Of a DNA stretch of 64,000 nucleotides, positions 35,351 through 44,920 are shown one piece after another. The translations under genes and the position numbers were made by a program. The stretch covers positions 1 to 64,000 of the forward strand of contig WFMF01000237.1 in the NCBI GenBank assembly GCA_011033025.1, written 5' to 3'. This DNA comes from Beroe forskalii (taxonomy: Eukaryota; Ctenophora; Nuda; Beroida; Beroidae). The notes beneath the pieces are model-generated. The model worked only from the letters and a program-made list of their open reading frames with translations. It was not told where the DNA came from and searched no databases. Position 1 is the stretch's first letter. Every line of letters starts with the position of its first letter.

Positions 35351-36427
35351 ACGAATGTCACTACAGCTATATAAGAATCGTCAACCCCTTCCCTTAAATA
35401 TGTTCAAGCTTTCATCATGTCACTTCTAACACAAACACAATGAGTACAAGAATATGCTAGAAACGTTATAAGTGTGAAATGTATGTAATAAACTTTCACA
35501 ATATGCTAAAAACGAACACTTCCAAATTGCTAAGACTAGCCCTCTGAAATCGCTAAAACCAGCACTGACTGCCAGACAGAGATTGCCGAGCGGCGCTGTA
35601 CGTATCACGTGACTCACGTGCCGCGTCACCTGACCCTCTCTATCTACCAATCAGCGTACCTACCTAACCACGTGACCCTAATCCTACGCCCTCAGCTATC
35701 CTGACTAAACCTGATAAATATAACTTCTAAAAAACTACCATAAAAGGAGATAAAAACGGTAAAAAGGAAATCCTTATCTTTGAATGCAAATAAATGATTT
35801 ACATGCAGAAAATATATACGTAGTGTGTAATAATGTAGCTGAGTGTAATATAAGAAAGAGACCTACTGCTGCCTAAATGACTGTATAAAATGCTATATAA
35901 GAGAATACAAGATGGTGTACCAAATACTATAGAAAATCCCTAACTTACCTACCCGAATATACACTATATACCCCCAAAAAGACTTTTCGACTTTGTTGCA
36001 AGCAAAGTCGACAACAACACACCTTAAAATCAATAAATATATAATAAACTATTTAAATTACCAGGGGCATATCTATAAAATTTAAAAAATTGTCACGTGA
36101 TCACTTATAAATAAATAAAAATATCTCTGAGCATACCTAAAAATTTGAATGACAATACCACAACAATGAATTTCCATACTAATAAATACCCCACCTTAAT
36201 AAATTAATAAAATCATGTGATTCCATGATCACATGTAAATTCTGAATCACAAATAGATTATAAAATCATGTAATCATTTCCATGATTGCATGTGAAAATT
36301 CTTAAAATAAATAAATTATATCATTATGAACCATTATTAAATTATCAAACTATTAACAAATTTCCCCAAAACCCAAACAAGCGTCCTTAGATAAATTATC
36401 CGCGCCTTGTAGTAGAATATCCAAGTC
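35351..36427. other. AT-rich DNA, no gene
   Basis: Strongly AT-rich, with words like 'cacgtgatca' and 'aataaataaa'. Short hairpin 'gacttttcgactttgttgcaa' / 'gcaaagtcgac' near 35980-36010. Nothing else. Confidence 0.45.
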
Positions 36428-36527
36428 ATGAATGCTGCCACTGTGCCCTTCGTTGATCACCCCAGCGTCTTCCATCCAGTGGTCCATCCAGTAGCCCAGC
36501 CCCGACGACCCCACTCCATTCCCCTCA

Positions 36528-36870
36528 CCAATGATAGAAGACTACCATGGATCGGTCCCAGTCCCCACTCTAATCCCGTCACCAATGATAGAAGACTATC
36601 ACGGATCGGTTCCTAGTCCCCACTCCAGTTTCCTCACCAATGATAGAAGACTATCACGGATCGGTTCCCCCTTACCCCACTCCAGTTTCCTCACCAATGA
36701 TAGAAGACTATCACGGATCGGTCCCTAGTCCCCACTCCAGTTTCCTCACCAATGATAGAAGACTATCACGGATCGGTTCCCCCTTACCCCTCACTCCAGT
36801 TTCCTCACCAATGATAGAAGACTATCACGGATCGGTCCCTCCTTACCCCACATGATTGTAGAAGACTACA
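36528..36870. repeat. Hairpin repeat, TGATAG-AAGA-CTATCA type
   Basis: Six copies with period of about 55-62 bp containing 'caatgatagaagactatcac', plus a last variant at 36858 with stem TTGTAG-AAGA-CTACAA. The perfect 6-bp stems change sequence while still pairing. It lies immediately downstream (minus strand) of the 515-residue frame. Confidence 0.85.
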
Positions 36871-36914
36871 ACCATTCCCTCTAATCCTCTACTACTACCC
36901 CTCTAGTCCCCTCC

Positions 36915-38462
36915 CTAAAACCTCGCATGTAACCGTAACATCCTCTCCAATAGCCTCAACATCGTCCCCACTCCCTCCATACTTATCCATCTCCTGTACT
37001 GATACCCACTCTTAAACTCCCTCACTTCCTTCAGGTACGTGTGGATGAACGTCCTGTTCGCCGTCTTCTTGTACTTCTTCTGCCCCGGTCCTTTCCCCAG
37101 CTCCAATCTCCCCTCTCTCCATAACGCCTCCAACTTCCTGTCCACTCTCTCCATCAGCTCCCTCTTATGCTCCTCCGCCTTCCTCTCCATCAGCTCCAAC
37201 ACTTCCCATGCATCTTCCCTCGTCCTCGCCTCCGCTGCTAGCCTCCACACTTCTTCCCTCACTTCCAAACACTTGACATCCCCTTCTAACCTAGCCTCCA
37301 TGCTTCCTAATACATCTCCCATTATTTCTGGCCAAATCTCCGGCTCTTCCCTCATCTCCTCGTACTCCAAATCCTCTTCTCTCAACTTCCGGCATTCCTC
37401 TCGGGTGTAAAGGTGAGGTGGTGGTGGGGGAGGTGGCGGTGACTCTTCTCGAGCCCTGTCCTCTGGCACCTCTTCGCTCTCAGTCCCCGCTTCGGTCACG
37501 AAGACCCGTCTTCTCCCAGCTTCTGCTCTGAGTTCTTCCTCCCGAGCTATCCTCCGTAATTCTTCAATCCTCACCCTCTCTTCTTCTTCCCTTTGCCGCC
37601 TCAGCTCTTCCCTGCGTTCTTCAAGCCTTCTTTCCTCCTCTGCTGCAATCCTCTGTGCTTCTTCTCTCCTCTGCTCCATCTCCCTGACGAACCTCTCATG
37701 TTCCTCAGCTATCCGTACCATTTCCTCCCTAACTTCCTCAATCTGTCTTCTTTCCTCCGCCCGTCTTCTCTCCTCTTCTTCTCTCTGCTTAGCATACTGA
37801 GCTTCTCTCTCCTGCTTTTCTCTCTCAGCCTTCTTCCTTTGTCTGTCAAGCTGTTCCTTAGTCTTCTCAGCTGCCTCCTTAGCCTTGTCTTTCCTCTTCT
37901 TATTCTTCAACTCATCTTCCTTCTGAGCTGCCGTTATTTCCCTGCTCTCAGCTGCCTCTTCCTCAGTCTTCTTTCTTTTCCTCAGGACCATCTTCGCCGA
38001 ACTGCTGCTTTCCCCTTCTTTCTCCTCTTCCTCCCTCTGAGCCAGCATGAATTTATTGGGTACTACCTCCATAGTACCCCTTTCACGACTGCTGTCGTCC
38101 CTGACTGTCTGGTTGTGAGCATCAATCTCGACAAGGAGATTTTCCAGATCTCCCAGGCCCATTGCTCCACCCGACGTGCTGGGCACTTCGTCCCAGTTGG
38201 GTTCTTCCTGGTCTGCAATCCACTCCTCGCGTCCAGGAACTTCTGGGAGGCTTCTGTCTTTTCGGTCCCACTGTCTCTTGAATTTCTCTTCTTTTCTCTT
38301 CTTCTTCTCCTTATGTTCTTGAGCTTTAGCCTTTCTCGCTCTTTGATCGTCTCTATACCTCCTAGCACACTCACCCGAGTGAACGTTCTTACCCTCCAGC
38401 AAAGCGTCCTCGAAGGTAATCAAGTCACCACAGATCGTGCATCGAGTGTTACTTGTAGACAT
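36915..38462 (-). CDS. 515-residue charged coiled-coil protein with N-terminal zinc-knuckle-like motif
   Basis: A single uninterrupted frame from ATG at 38460-38462. Residues 8-32 hold C-x2-C...H-x3-C (Cys8, Cys11, His28, Cys32), which could bind one zinc ion. Residues about 38-75 are strongly basic. About 160-345 is dominated by Glu, Arg and Lys with heptad-like EERRR/REEEER runs, a likely long coiled coil or single alpha helix. A run of eight prolines follows near 350, then a mixed helical C-terminal part (about 360-515) with regular Trp and Leu. No catalytic motif is visible. No introns and hairpin-repeat arrays on both sides suggest an element-encoded protein such as a gag-like product, but I recognise no family and a host single-exon gene is possible. 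Low-complexity composition keeps the opposite strand open too (37593-38477); that shadow is not called. Confidence 0.6.
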   Translation of the reverse strand: MSTSNTRCTICGDLITFEDALLEGKNVHSGECARRYRDDQRARKAKAQEHKEKKKRKEEKFKRQWDRKDRSLPEVPGREEWIADQEEPNWDEVPSTSGGAMGLGDLENLLVEIDAHNQTVRDDSSRERGTMEVVPNKFMLAQREEEEKEGESSSSAKMVLRKRKKTEEEAAESREITAAQKEDELKNKKRKDKAKEAAEKTKEQLDRQRKKAEREKQEREAQYAKQREEEERRRAEERRQIEEVREEMVRIAEEHERFVREMEQRREEAQRIAAEEERRLEERREELRRQREEEERVRIEELRRIAREEELRAEAGRRRVFVTEAGTESEEVPEDRAREESPPPPPPPPHLYTREECRKLREEDLEYEEMREEPEIWPEIMGDVLGSMEARLEGDVKCLEVREEVWRLAAEARTREDAWEVLELMERKAEEHKRELMERVDRKLEALWREGRLELGKGPGQKKYKKTANRTFIHTYLKEVREFKSGYQYRRWISMEGVGTMLRLLERMLRLHARF

Positions 38463-38479
38463 CCTGATAAGAAGTAATG

Positions 38480-38875
38480 GTGATAGAAGACTATCTCCAA
38501 ATTGAAATGACGATTAAATTGGTGGTAGATGACTATCCCCAACTTCTAGTAACGATTAAAAATTGGTGATAGATGACTATCCCCACAACCTATTACCCAG
38601 CTTAAATGGTGATAGAAAAATTAGTAACGATTGAAAGATGAAGACTATCTCCACAACCTATTACCCAGCTTAAATGGTGATAGAAGACTATCCCCACTTC
38701 TAGTAACGATTAAAACTGGTGATAGAAGACTATCTCCACAACCTATTACCCAGCTTAAATGGTGATAGAAGACTATCCCCACTTCTAGTAACGATTAAAA
38801 CTGGTGATAGAAGACTATCTCCACAACCTATTACCCAGCTTAAATGGTGATAGAAGACTATCCCCACTTCTAACA
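38480..38875. repeat. Hairpin repeat upstream of the 515-residue frame
   Basis: About nine copies of 'ggtgatagaagactatc[t/c]cc', alternating with 'acttctagtaacgattaaaa' and 'acaacctattacccagctta'. The stem GATAG-AAGA-CTATC is conserved; some copies have loop ATGA. Ends just before the start codon of the minus-strand frame. Confidence 0.85.
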
Positions 38876-39009
38876 CATGCAGGACTTAACTAGACTGAAT
38901 AAAGAAGAGTGAGACGCTGACCCAGTAAAGTGAGCTTCCTCTCGGTGGTTTCACTGCCCACTCTTGCTGCGATTCTCACGAAGTGCGGTATTCGAGTTTC
39001 AAGTTACCG

Positions 39010-39771
39010 TTATACAGCATCCTGGAGTCCCTTCTTCACTGCCATCCATCCGTGTGTAAAATGTACCGAGTGATCATTACAGCAAAATACCAAGCCAGCG
39101 TAAGGTGTCTGACTGTGTTTAGTAACACAAGGGTGTAAATTGCCCTGAGTGTAATGACCCAAACCTGGATGAGTGGCAAAAGGGATGTATTCCATGATGT
39201 ATTTCAGTACACCCTCGATCCAATCCACTAAGAGCTAGAATTCACATAGGTATACCGCAGGTCTGCTGTCCTCCAAATTTCTGATGGAATAAGTGAGGAA
39301 ATCCGGCCTCTTTAACTTCGATCTTGGTCTCAGTCCTGGTCTTCCGGAAACTCTTTCCTCTTCCTTGTCCCTTGGCTCTTCAGTTCCTCCTCGAACAGGT
39401 GTTTCCTCCTTTATCTGACTGTCACTCGTATCTCCTCCACTGATCTCTGAAGGTAATCCCTGTGTTTGAGCTTCTCCCCTCCCGTCAATCGGTGTTTGAG
39501 CAACTTCTTCCGCCGTACTTCCCTTTGAAGAATTACTCTGATCCACTTTGTCATTTGAGGACTGCTCCACTTCAGGTGATACTTCCACATCCACAGGTTT
39601 CTCCCGCACAGAAGTAGGTGTCACAACAATGGGGTACTTTGTTCGTTCCAGGCTCGCATCTTCCTCCACGGTTTCTCGTCTATCCCTTATTGGCAATGAA
39701 TTCCGTCTGGTGGAGTGGCATCCTGTCCCTCGTGTTGCTCTGTTCCCTTGACCATCTGGAACCCCTGGCAC
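39010..39771 (-). pseudogene. Open frame interrupted by one in-frame TAG
   Basis: A GTG-initiated frame (an upstream ATG is not in phase) runs from 39771 to a TAG at 39235-39237, then continues in the same phase through CTC TTA to a final stop at 39010. The first part (178 residues) is acidic and Ser/Thr-rich and ends with GLRPRSKLKRPDFLTY, a basic segment reminiscent of the extreme C-terminus of retroelement pol polyproteins. The second part (about 74 residues) has Cys and His (CVTKHSQTPY, FCCNDHSVHF). The stop may be a nonsense mutation, a read-through codon, or an error. A second frame at 39680-39919 (EEAWAKGPQKRKGKVGRK) overlaps the start, so the true upstream part may be frame-shifted or spliced. 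Function unknown. Confidence 0.4.
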
Positions 39772-39919
39772 CTACCATTCCTCCCAATGGATTCCTCCCT
39801 TCGGTTTTTCGTCCTACTTTTCCTTTCCTCTTTTGGGGCCCTTTGGCCCAAGCCTCTTCAGGAAGGAATATTAGCTGAATAATTTCCCAAAACAATGCAT
39901 GAAAAGAGCTAGATTTCAA

Positions 39920-40663
39920 TAGCTCCTCACCTGTGACGATAATGGTACTACATTTTCCATTGATAATAAGAGATGATTGTCAAAGTAGAGTAAAACCGAA
40001 TTATATTCAATGTATTGGATAGTTGATTACAACCACTGTCTTTCCACTGGTCTTTCCTAAGACTATTACATAACGAGGCATATTTAAAAGGTACGAAATT
40101 CGGGGATTTTCCCGGAAAAATCCCCAGACCCCATATTTTCGTTCCCCACTAAATTTAAATATGACGTCATCATCATACATTAACATATGCAATATTCCAA
40201 AAATATCCCCAATTACTGTTCCATGTAATTGTAAATGAGGTATATTTTCAATTTCTATCTCATTTGTTCCGAATTACACGAGGAATTTTTATTGCTCAGG
40301 TTGCCACATTGTAGAGATACCACCAACTTAGTGCGCAATCTTGCGACTGTGAAATAACTGAAGCTTCACGGTTATTAATGCTATAGCTTTCTAGCTACAC
40401 AATTGTAAAGGAATGGAACGCCCCTTATTAATTTTAAAGTCTTATTAGTATCAAATGATTTACTAAATCAATTCACCCTGAAAGCATTAAGTCTCCCATA
40501 TGACTCATCCAGCCGGCTAATCTCTGGTATTTGTCATCTCAAAATCTTACCTCCATGCCCCATGAGATTTTAATCTAACATGAGGTAATAGGAAAAATTA
40601 GTAGATAATTTTCTATTAAAATGTTGACAAATGAAACCCATGAGTCATGACGCTCAACTTCAG
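39920..40663. other. No exon recognised
   Basis: AT-rich, contains TGACGTCA at 40162. The ATP-binding half of the downstream ABCG transporter should lie upstream of 40664, but I find no Walker A or LSGGQ-type signature here, so those exons are further left (beyond the minus-strand frames), divergent, or missing. Confidence 0.4.
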
Positions 40664-40758
40664 AGAATGATAGACTACTACAAAAGATCTGAAGACTACA
40701 AAAAGGTGCAGATGACGATAGGGCTTTCCAACGACGGCTTTGGAAGAACTGAAATCGA
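40664..40758 (+). CDS. ABCG exon: linker before the membrane domain
   Basis: Acceptor aacttcag, donor GA|GTAAGC (phase 2). Encodes a charged segment RMIDYYKRSEDYKKVQMTIG..., fitting the variable linker between ATPase and TM1. The family assignment of this exon rests on phase and position rather than on conserved motifs. Confidence 0.65.
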
Positions 40759-43700
40759 GTAAGCTACTATTACATCATTTTCTCACTGATTTTTAAGAAT
40801 AATGAGTTCTGAAGACACACAGAAAAGACATATTGTTCAAACATTGAGACATGAGTTAATCGAATCACTGCAACTCTGTGTTGTGTTTTGTAGATTAACA
40901 TAATCTCCCCATCAGTGGAAGTGAAATCAGGTCGTCGACTTGGCGCCAAGTTGGTGAGAACTTCAAGAGGAGCTTCCTTAACACCGTGAGGAATCCCGCC
41001 TACACCCGGACTCGGATAGTCCAGACCATTGTGAGTACACTGTCAGAGGACTCGGATAGTCCAGACCATTGTGAGTATACCGTCAGAGGACTCGGATAGT
41101 CCAGACCATTGTGAGTACCGTCTGAGGACAGCCTGTCATGTGCCTAGAGTCCAAGTGAGCGAGTATTGAAATGCTGGAGTAGTTGAAGTTGAACTAAATT
41201 GGCAAATTTTACCCTGTCCCTCCTAAATCTTCCGAATTTGACCCTCCCAATTTAACTTTAATGTGCTCTGATCTGCAGATAGTTGGTTTGCTGTGTGGAT
41301 TGGCGTATTACGACACTAAGAACGATCAGACTGCTGCTCAGAACAAGAGTGGAGTCCTCTTCAACATCGTGGTGTACTTCACCTTCGGAAACGTCTTTAT
41401 TCAGACCATGGTTAGTCTTAATATTCCTTCTAGTTCTATTCTTCTATAGCCCAATCTATTCGAACACACTGTCCAAGCCAATTTATTGCCCAAATGAAGT
41501 AGCCTGGGTTGCAAGTAACGCAGTAAGCTTATCAATAAAACTGACGAATGAATCAGAAATTATCAAAAAAAAATCCAAACATGCATTATTTAATGTTTTA
41601 ACTTCAATATCTTCTGAATTCCAATCCTCTCTAACCCTGACCCCCCGTAGTCTATCCCTCTAACCCTCACCCCCCGTAGTCTATCCCTCAACCCTGACCC
41701 CCGTAGTCTATCCTCTAACCCCTGACCCCCGTAGTCCATCCCTCTAACCCCTGACCCCCATGGTCCATCCCTCTAACCCTGACCCCCATAGTCCATCCCT
41801 CTAACCCTTTGTAGTCCATCCCTCTAACCCTGACCCCCCGTAGTCCATCCCTCTAACCCTGACCCCCCGTAGTCCATCCCTCTAACCCTGACCCCCATGG
41901 TCCATCCCTTAACCCTCCAGTAGTCCCTCCCCCTCACCCCCACCCATCCCTCTAACCCTCCCCCCACAGTCCATCCTCTAACCCTCACCCCCGCAGTCCA
42001 TCCTCTAACCCTCACCCCCCGTAGTCCATCCCTCTAAATCTCTCCCCCCGTAGTCCATCCCCTCTAACCTCACCCCCGTAGTCCATCCCTCTAACCCTGA
42101 CCCCCCGTAGTCCATCCCTCTAACCCTCACCCCCGTAGTCCATCCCTCTAACCCTGACCCCCCGTAGTCCATCCCTCTAACCCTCACCCCCCCGTAGTCC
42201 ATCCCTCTAACCCTCACCCCCCGTAGTCCATCCCTCTAACCCTCACCCCCCGTAGTCCATCCCTCTAAATCTCTCCCCCGTAGTCCATCCCTCTAACCCT
42301 CACCCCCGTAGTCCATCCCTCTAACCTGACCCCCCATGGTCCATCCTCAACCTCACCCCGTAGTCCATCCCTCTGGAGCTGCCTGTGAAGAGGGAGTATG
42401 AATAAGGATGTACACCCACAGTTCCCTACTTCCTGTCCAAGATATTTGCTGAGATTCCCTATCTGGTGGGCTTGCCGCTACTGCAGCTCGCTATCTGCTA
42501 CTTCATGATAGGTATTTGACTTTCTGTGACACTAGTATAAAATCAGTCCCGTTATGGATATTTTGACACCACTTTTTTGGACTACGGTAATCCTTAACAC
42601 CATTTTTTCGGACTATGGTTATCCTTGACACCACTTTGCTGGACTACGTTTGTCCTTGACACCACTTTTTCGGACTACTGTAATCCTTGACACCACTTTG
42701 CCGAACTACGGTAATCCTTGACACCACTGATCCGCAGGTCTGAAGAATTCAGTTAGTGCGTTCTTCATCTCCGTCCTGGCTTGTATCGGAATCTCGTGGT
42801 CCTCCACCGGTCTGGGCTGGTTCCTCTCTGCGTGGACTGGTGATGTGCGGATAGCAGGAGCCCTCACCGCCCCCATTATCATGCCTTTCTTCCTCTTTGG
42901 GGGGCTCTACCAAAACGACGAGTGAGTTGATTTAGTGATTTGTTGGCTGGAACTCGTGACTCTTAATAAGTGTCTATAAAAATAAGCTGAATGTTATTAG
43001 GTTCAAGTTCGAGATCAGTAATCGTCTAATCGAATGAACTAATTCTTATTTCTGTTGTTTAATCATTCACAACTCGTCGAAATAAATATCAAAAGTGTGT
43101 AAAGTACTAATGACGTTCACTTCCAGGTCCACCCCCATCTATTTCCTCCCTGTCAAGTATATCTCCTGGATTAGATACGGCTTTGACATGCTCATGATAA
43201 ACGAGTTCCAGGGACTCGACATAGGTAAGCTAAGCCCTTCAAAGATTTGAGATTGCCATTCACTGATTACAAGTCTTTTATGTTTATTGAAAAACTTTGT
43301 GTTCGTAGATAAAATTTGACATTTGAGTCTCATATGCCAGTCTCACTTATCTTATTGGATTTACTTTCCTCAGATTGTCCGGGCCCCCACCCTTGTTTCT
43401 TCAACAACGGAACTGATGTTCTGCTCCGATATGGAATTGATCCTGTAAGTATGTGGACCCTTCACTGGTATACTGACTATTGCAACCTTTTCATACCAAC
43501 AAGCCTGGACTCTTCCAGTTTTCCTGTTCATGTCTACTGTAAATTAACCAGTTAACACCACGTAAATGGTTAATTGTGTAATATTTACGACGAGGCTCTG
43601 ATTAGATCTGTCACAAGTCTATTGATCACCCTGACAACAGTCTATTGATCACCCTGACACCAGTCTATTGATCACCCTGACAACAGTCTATTGATCACCC

Positions 43701-44815
43701 TGACAACAGTCTATTGATCACCCTGACACCAGTCTATTGATCACCCTGACACCAGTCTATTAATCGCCCTGACACCAGTCTATTAATCGCCCTGACACCA
43801 GTCTATTGATCACCCTGACACCAGTCTATTAATCGCCCTGACACCAGTCTATTGATCACCCTGACACCAGTCTATTATTATTAATCGCCCTGACATCAGT
43901 CTATTGATCACCCTGACACCAGTCTATTGATCACCCTGACACCAGTCTATTGATCACGCTGACACCAGTCTATTGATCACACTGACACCAGTCTATTGAT
44001 CACACTGACACCAGTCTATTAATCGCCCTGACACCAGTCTATTGATCACCCTGACACCAGTCTATTGATTACACTGACACCAGTGTGATGATCACTCTAA
44101 CACCAGACTATTGATTACTCTGACACCAGTCTATTGATCACACAGACACCAGTCTATTGATCACACTGACACCAGTCTATTAACTTATTAATCGCCCTGA
44201 CACCAGTCTATTGATCACCCTGACACCAGTCTATTAATCGCCCTGACACCAGTCTATTAATCGCCCTGACACCAGTCTATTGATCACCCTGACACCAGTC
44301 TATTAATCGCCCTGACAGCAGTCTATTAATCACCCTGACACCAATCTATTGATCACCCTGACACCAGTCTATAAATCGCCCTGACACCAGTCTATTAATC
44401 ACCCTGACACCAGTCTATTGATCACCCTGACAAAAGTCTATTGATCCCCCTGACACCAGTCAATTGATCCCCCTGAAACCAGTCTATTGATAACCCTGAA
44501 ACCAGCCTATTGATCGCTCTGACACCAGTCTATTAATCACCCTGACACCACTCTATTGATTACCCTGACACCAGTCTATTGATAACCCTGACACCAGTAT
44601 ATTTATCACTCTGACACCAGTCCATTCATCACTCTGACACCGGTGCATTGATCATCCTGACACCACCCTATTGATCACCCTGTTTCACATTCAATGATTT
44701 GACTCGCGCTTTTCAGGGAACGATGTGGTGGCCTAACATGGCCGCTCTCTGCATCTTTGGAGCTGTGATGTGCATCTTTGCGTGGAGCTGTCTCATGTGC
44801 CGAGTGAGGAGATGA
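40664..44815 (+). CDS. ABCG-family (white-type) half-transporter, C-terminal transmembrane part, 8 exons
   Basis: Exons 40664-40758, 40916-41030, 41279-41410, 42364-42511, 42738-42921, 43127-43224, 43374-43444 and 44717-44815 join to 942 bp with every intron phase matching and GT-AG ends throughout. The product (about 313 residues) is the membrane half of an ABCG transporter: a linker helix, RSFLNTVRNP before TM1, GVLFNIVVYFTFGNVF (TM2), ELPV-(K)RE, the MY-x-x-S-x-YFLSK signature, AEIP, the GGLYQNDE loop with IYFLPVKYISWIRYGFD, a Cys-rich extracellular loop with an NGT glycosylation site, and a last TM helix ending RVRR. ABCG proteins are about 600-700 residues with an N-terminal ATPase domain; that part is not visible in this window. 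The family exports lipids or pigment precursors; the substrate here is unknown. Exon 4 carries a compensated frameshift, so the gene may be damaged or mis-assembled at that point. Confidence 0.9.
40916..41030 (+). CDS. ABCG exon: amphipathic helix before TM1
   Basis: Acceptor ccatcag|TGG, entering in phase 2; an alternative acceptor at gaaatcag (40928-40935) is also in phase and would drop six residues. Encodes STWRQVGENFKRSFLN...NPAYTRTRIVQTI. Donor ACCATT|GTGAGTA (phase 0). Donor and exon end are tandemly triplicated downstream. Confidence 0.85.
41009..41130 (+). repeat. 40-bp tandem triplication spanning a 5' splice site
   Basis: Three copies (period 40) of 'ggactcggatagtccagacc' 'attgtgagta...'. 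The first is the real exon end and donor at 41031; the others place the identical donor at 41071 and 41111. Using either would lengthen the exon by 40 or 80 bases and shift the frame. Confidence 0.95.
41279..41410 (+). CDS. ABCG exon: TM1-TM2
   Basis: Acceptor gatctgcag, donor ATG|GTTAGT, both phase 0. Encodes IVGLLCGLAYYDTKND, then QNKSGVLFNIVVYFTFGNVF, the classic ABCG 'Q(N)R-x-G-x-LF' region and TM2. Confidence 0.93.
41630..42363 (+). repeat. 28-bp intronic minisatellite made of 3' splice sites
   Basis: About 26 copies of 'ccccgtagtccatccctcta' + 'accctcac'. Every unit has a pyrimidine-rich stretch, a (G)TAG and then TCCATCCCTCT, which are the first 11 bases of the following exon. The last unit runs directly into that exon (42364), so the array ends at the functional acceptor. 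Confidence 0.95.
42364..42511 (+). CDS. ABCG exon: ELPV...REY, YFLSK and TM3, with compensated frameshift
   Basis: Acceptor cccgtag|TCC. It encodes SIPLELPVKREY; spacing from the upstream NVF to ELPV equals that in the white family, supporting this boundary. Straight reading then gives TAA at 42403-42405. Reading 42402-42425 one base out of phase gives IRMYTHSS, immediately before YFLSKIFAEIPYLVGL in the first frame, restoring the family's MYxxSxYFLSK motif. So one base is missing near 42400 and one extra near 42426. Donor ATAG|GTATTT (phase 1). Confidence 0.85.
42545..42737 (+). repeat. Intronic tandem repeat, about 37-bp period
   Basis: Five copies of 'ggactacggtaatccttgac' + 'accactttttc', ending 20 bases before the acceptor gatccgcag. 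Fills most of the 226-bp intron. Confidence 0.9.
42738..42921 (+). CDS. ABCG exon: TM4-TM5
   Basis: Phase 1 acceptor ccgcag|GTCTG, donor GA|GTGAGT (phase 2). Encodes GLKNSVSAFFISVLACIGIS..., GWFLSAWTGDVRIAGALTAP, then PFFLFGGLYQNDE. The [PF]FxxFGGxxxN motif is diagnostic for ABCG. Confidence 0.95.
43127..43224 (+). CDS. ABCG exon: extracellular loop start
   Basis: Acceptor cttccag, donor ATAG|GTAAGC (phase 1). Encodes STPIYFLPVKYISWIRYGFD followed by MLMINEFQGLDI, the conserved 'YISWxRYGF...NEF' segment. Confidence 0.95.
43374..43444 (+). CDS. ABCG exon: Cys-containing extracellular loop
   Basis: Acceptor tttcctcag, donor CCT|GTAAGT (phase 0). Encodes DCPGPHPCFFNNGTDVLLRY, with two Cys that could form the family's loop disulfide and an NGT sequon. 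Confidence 0.93.
43600..44690 (+). repeat. 23-bp intronic minisatellite
   Basis: About 46 copies of 'tctattgatcaccctgacac' + 'cag', with a second common variant 'tctattaatcgccctgacac'. Divergence rises at both ends. Occupies most of the 1.27-kb last intron. Confidence 0.95.
44717..44815 (+). CDS. ABCG last exon: TM6 and C-terminus
   Basis: Acceptor gcgcttttcag, phase 0. Encodes GTMWWPNMAALCIFGAVMCI then FAWSCLMCRVRR and stop TGA at 44813-44815. A short basic tail after the last helix is normal for the family. Confidence 0.93.
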   Translation, partial: GTMWWPNMAALCIFGAVMCIFAWSCLMCRVRR

Positions 44816-44914
44816 GATGAGCAGCCCTGCGGCCTGTAGCCCTGTGGGATCCTCCTAAAGTAGCTCTCGGAGAACTGGACTTAATTCTATCTACACTGTA
44901 CTCCAAATATTAAT

Positions 44915-44920
44915 AATAAA
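44915..44920 (+). promoter_or_regulatory. Polyadenylation signal AATAAA of the ABCG gene
   Basis: AATAAA, 100 bases after the stop codon, in AT-rich sequence. A plausible 3' end signal. Confidence 0.6.

Noticed and set aside
37593-38477. 294-codon plus-strand frame rich in Leu and Ser
   Set aside because: Antisense shadow of the 515-codon E/R/K-rich frame.
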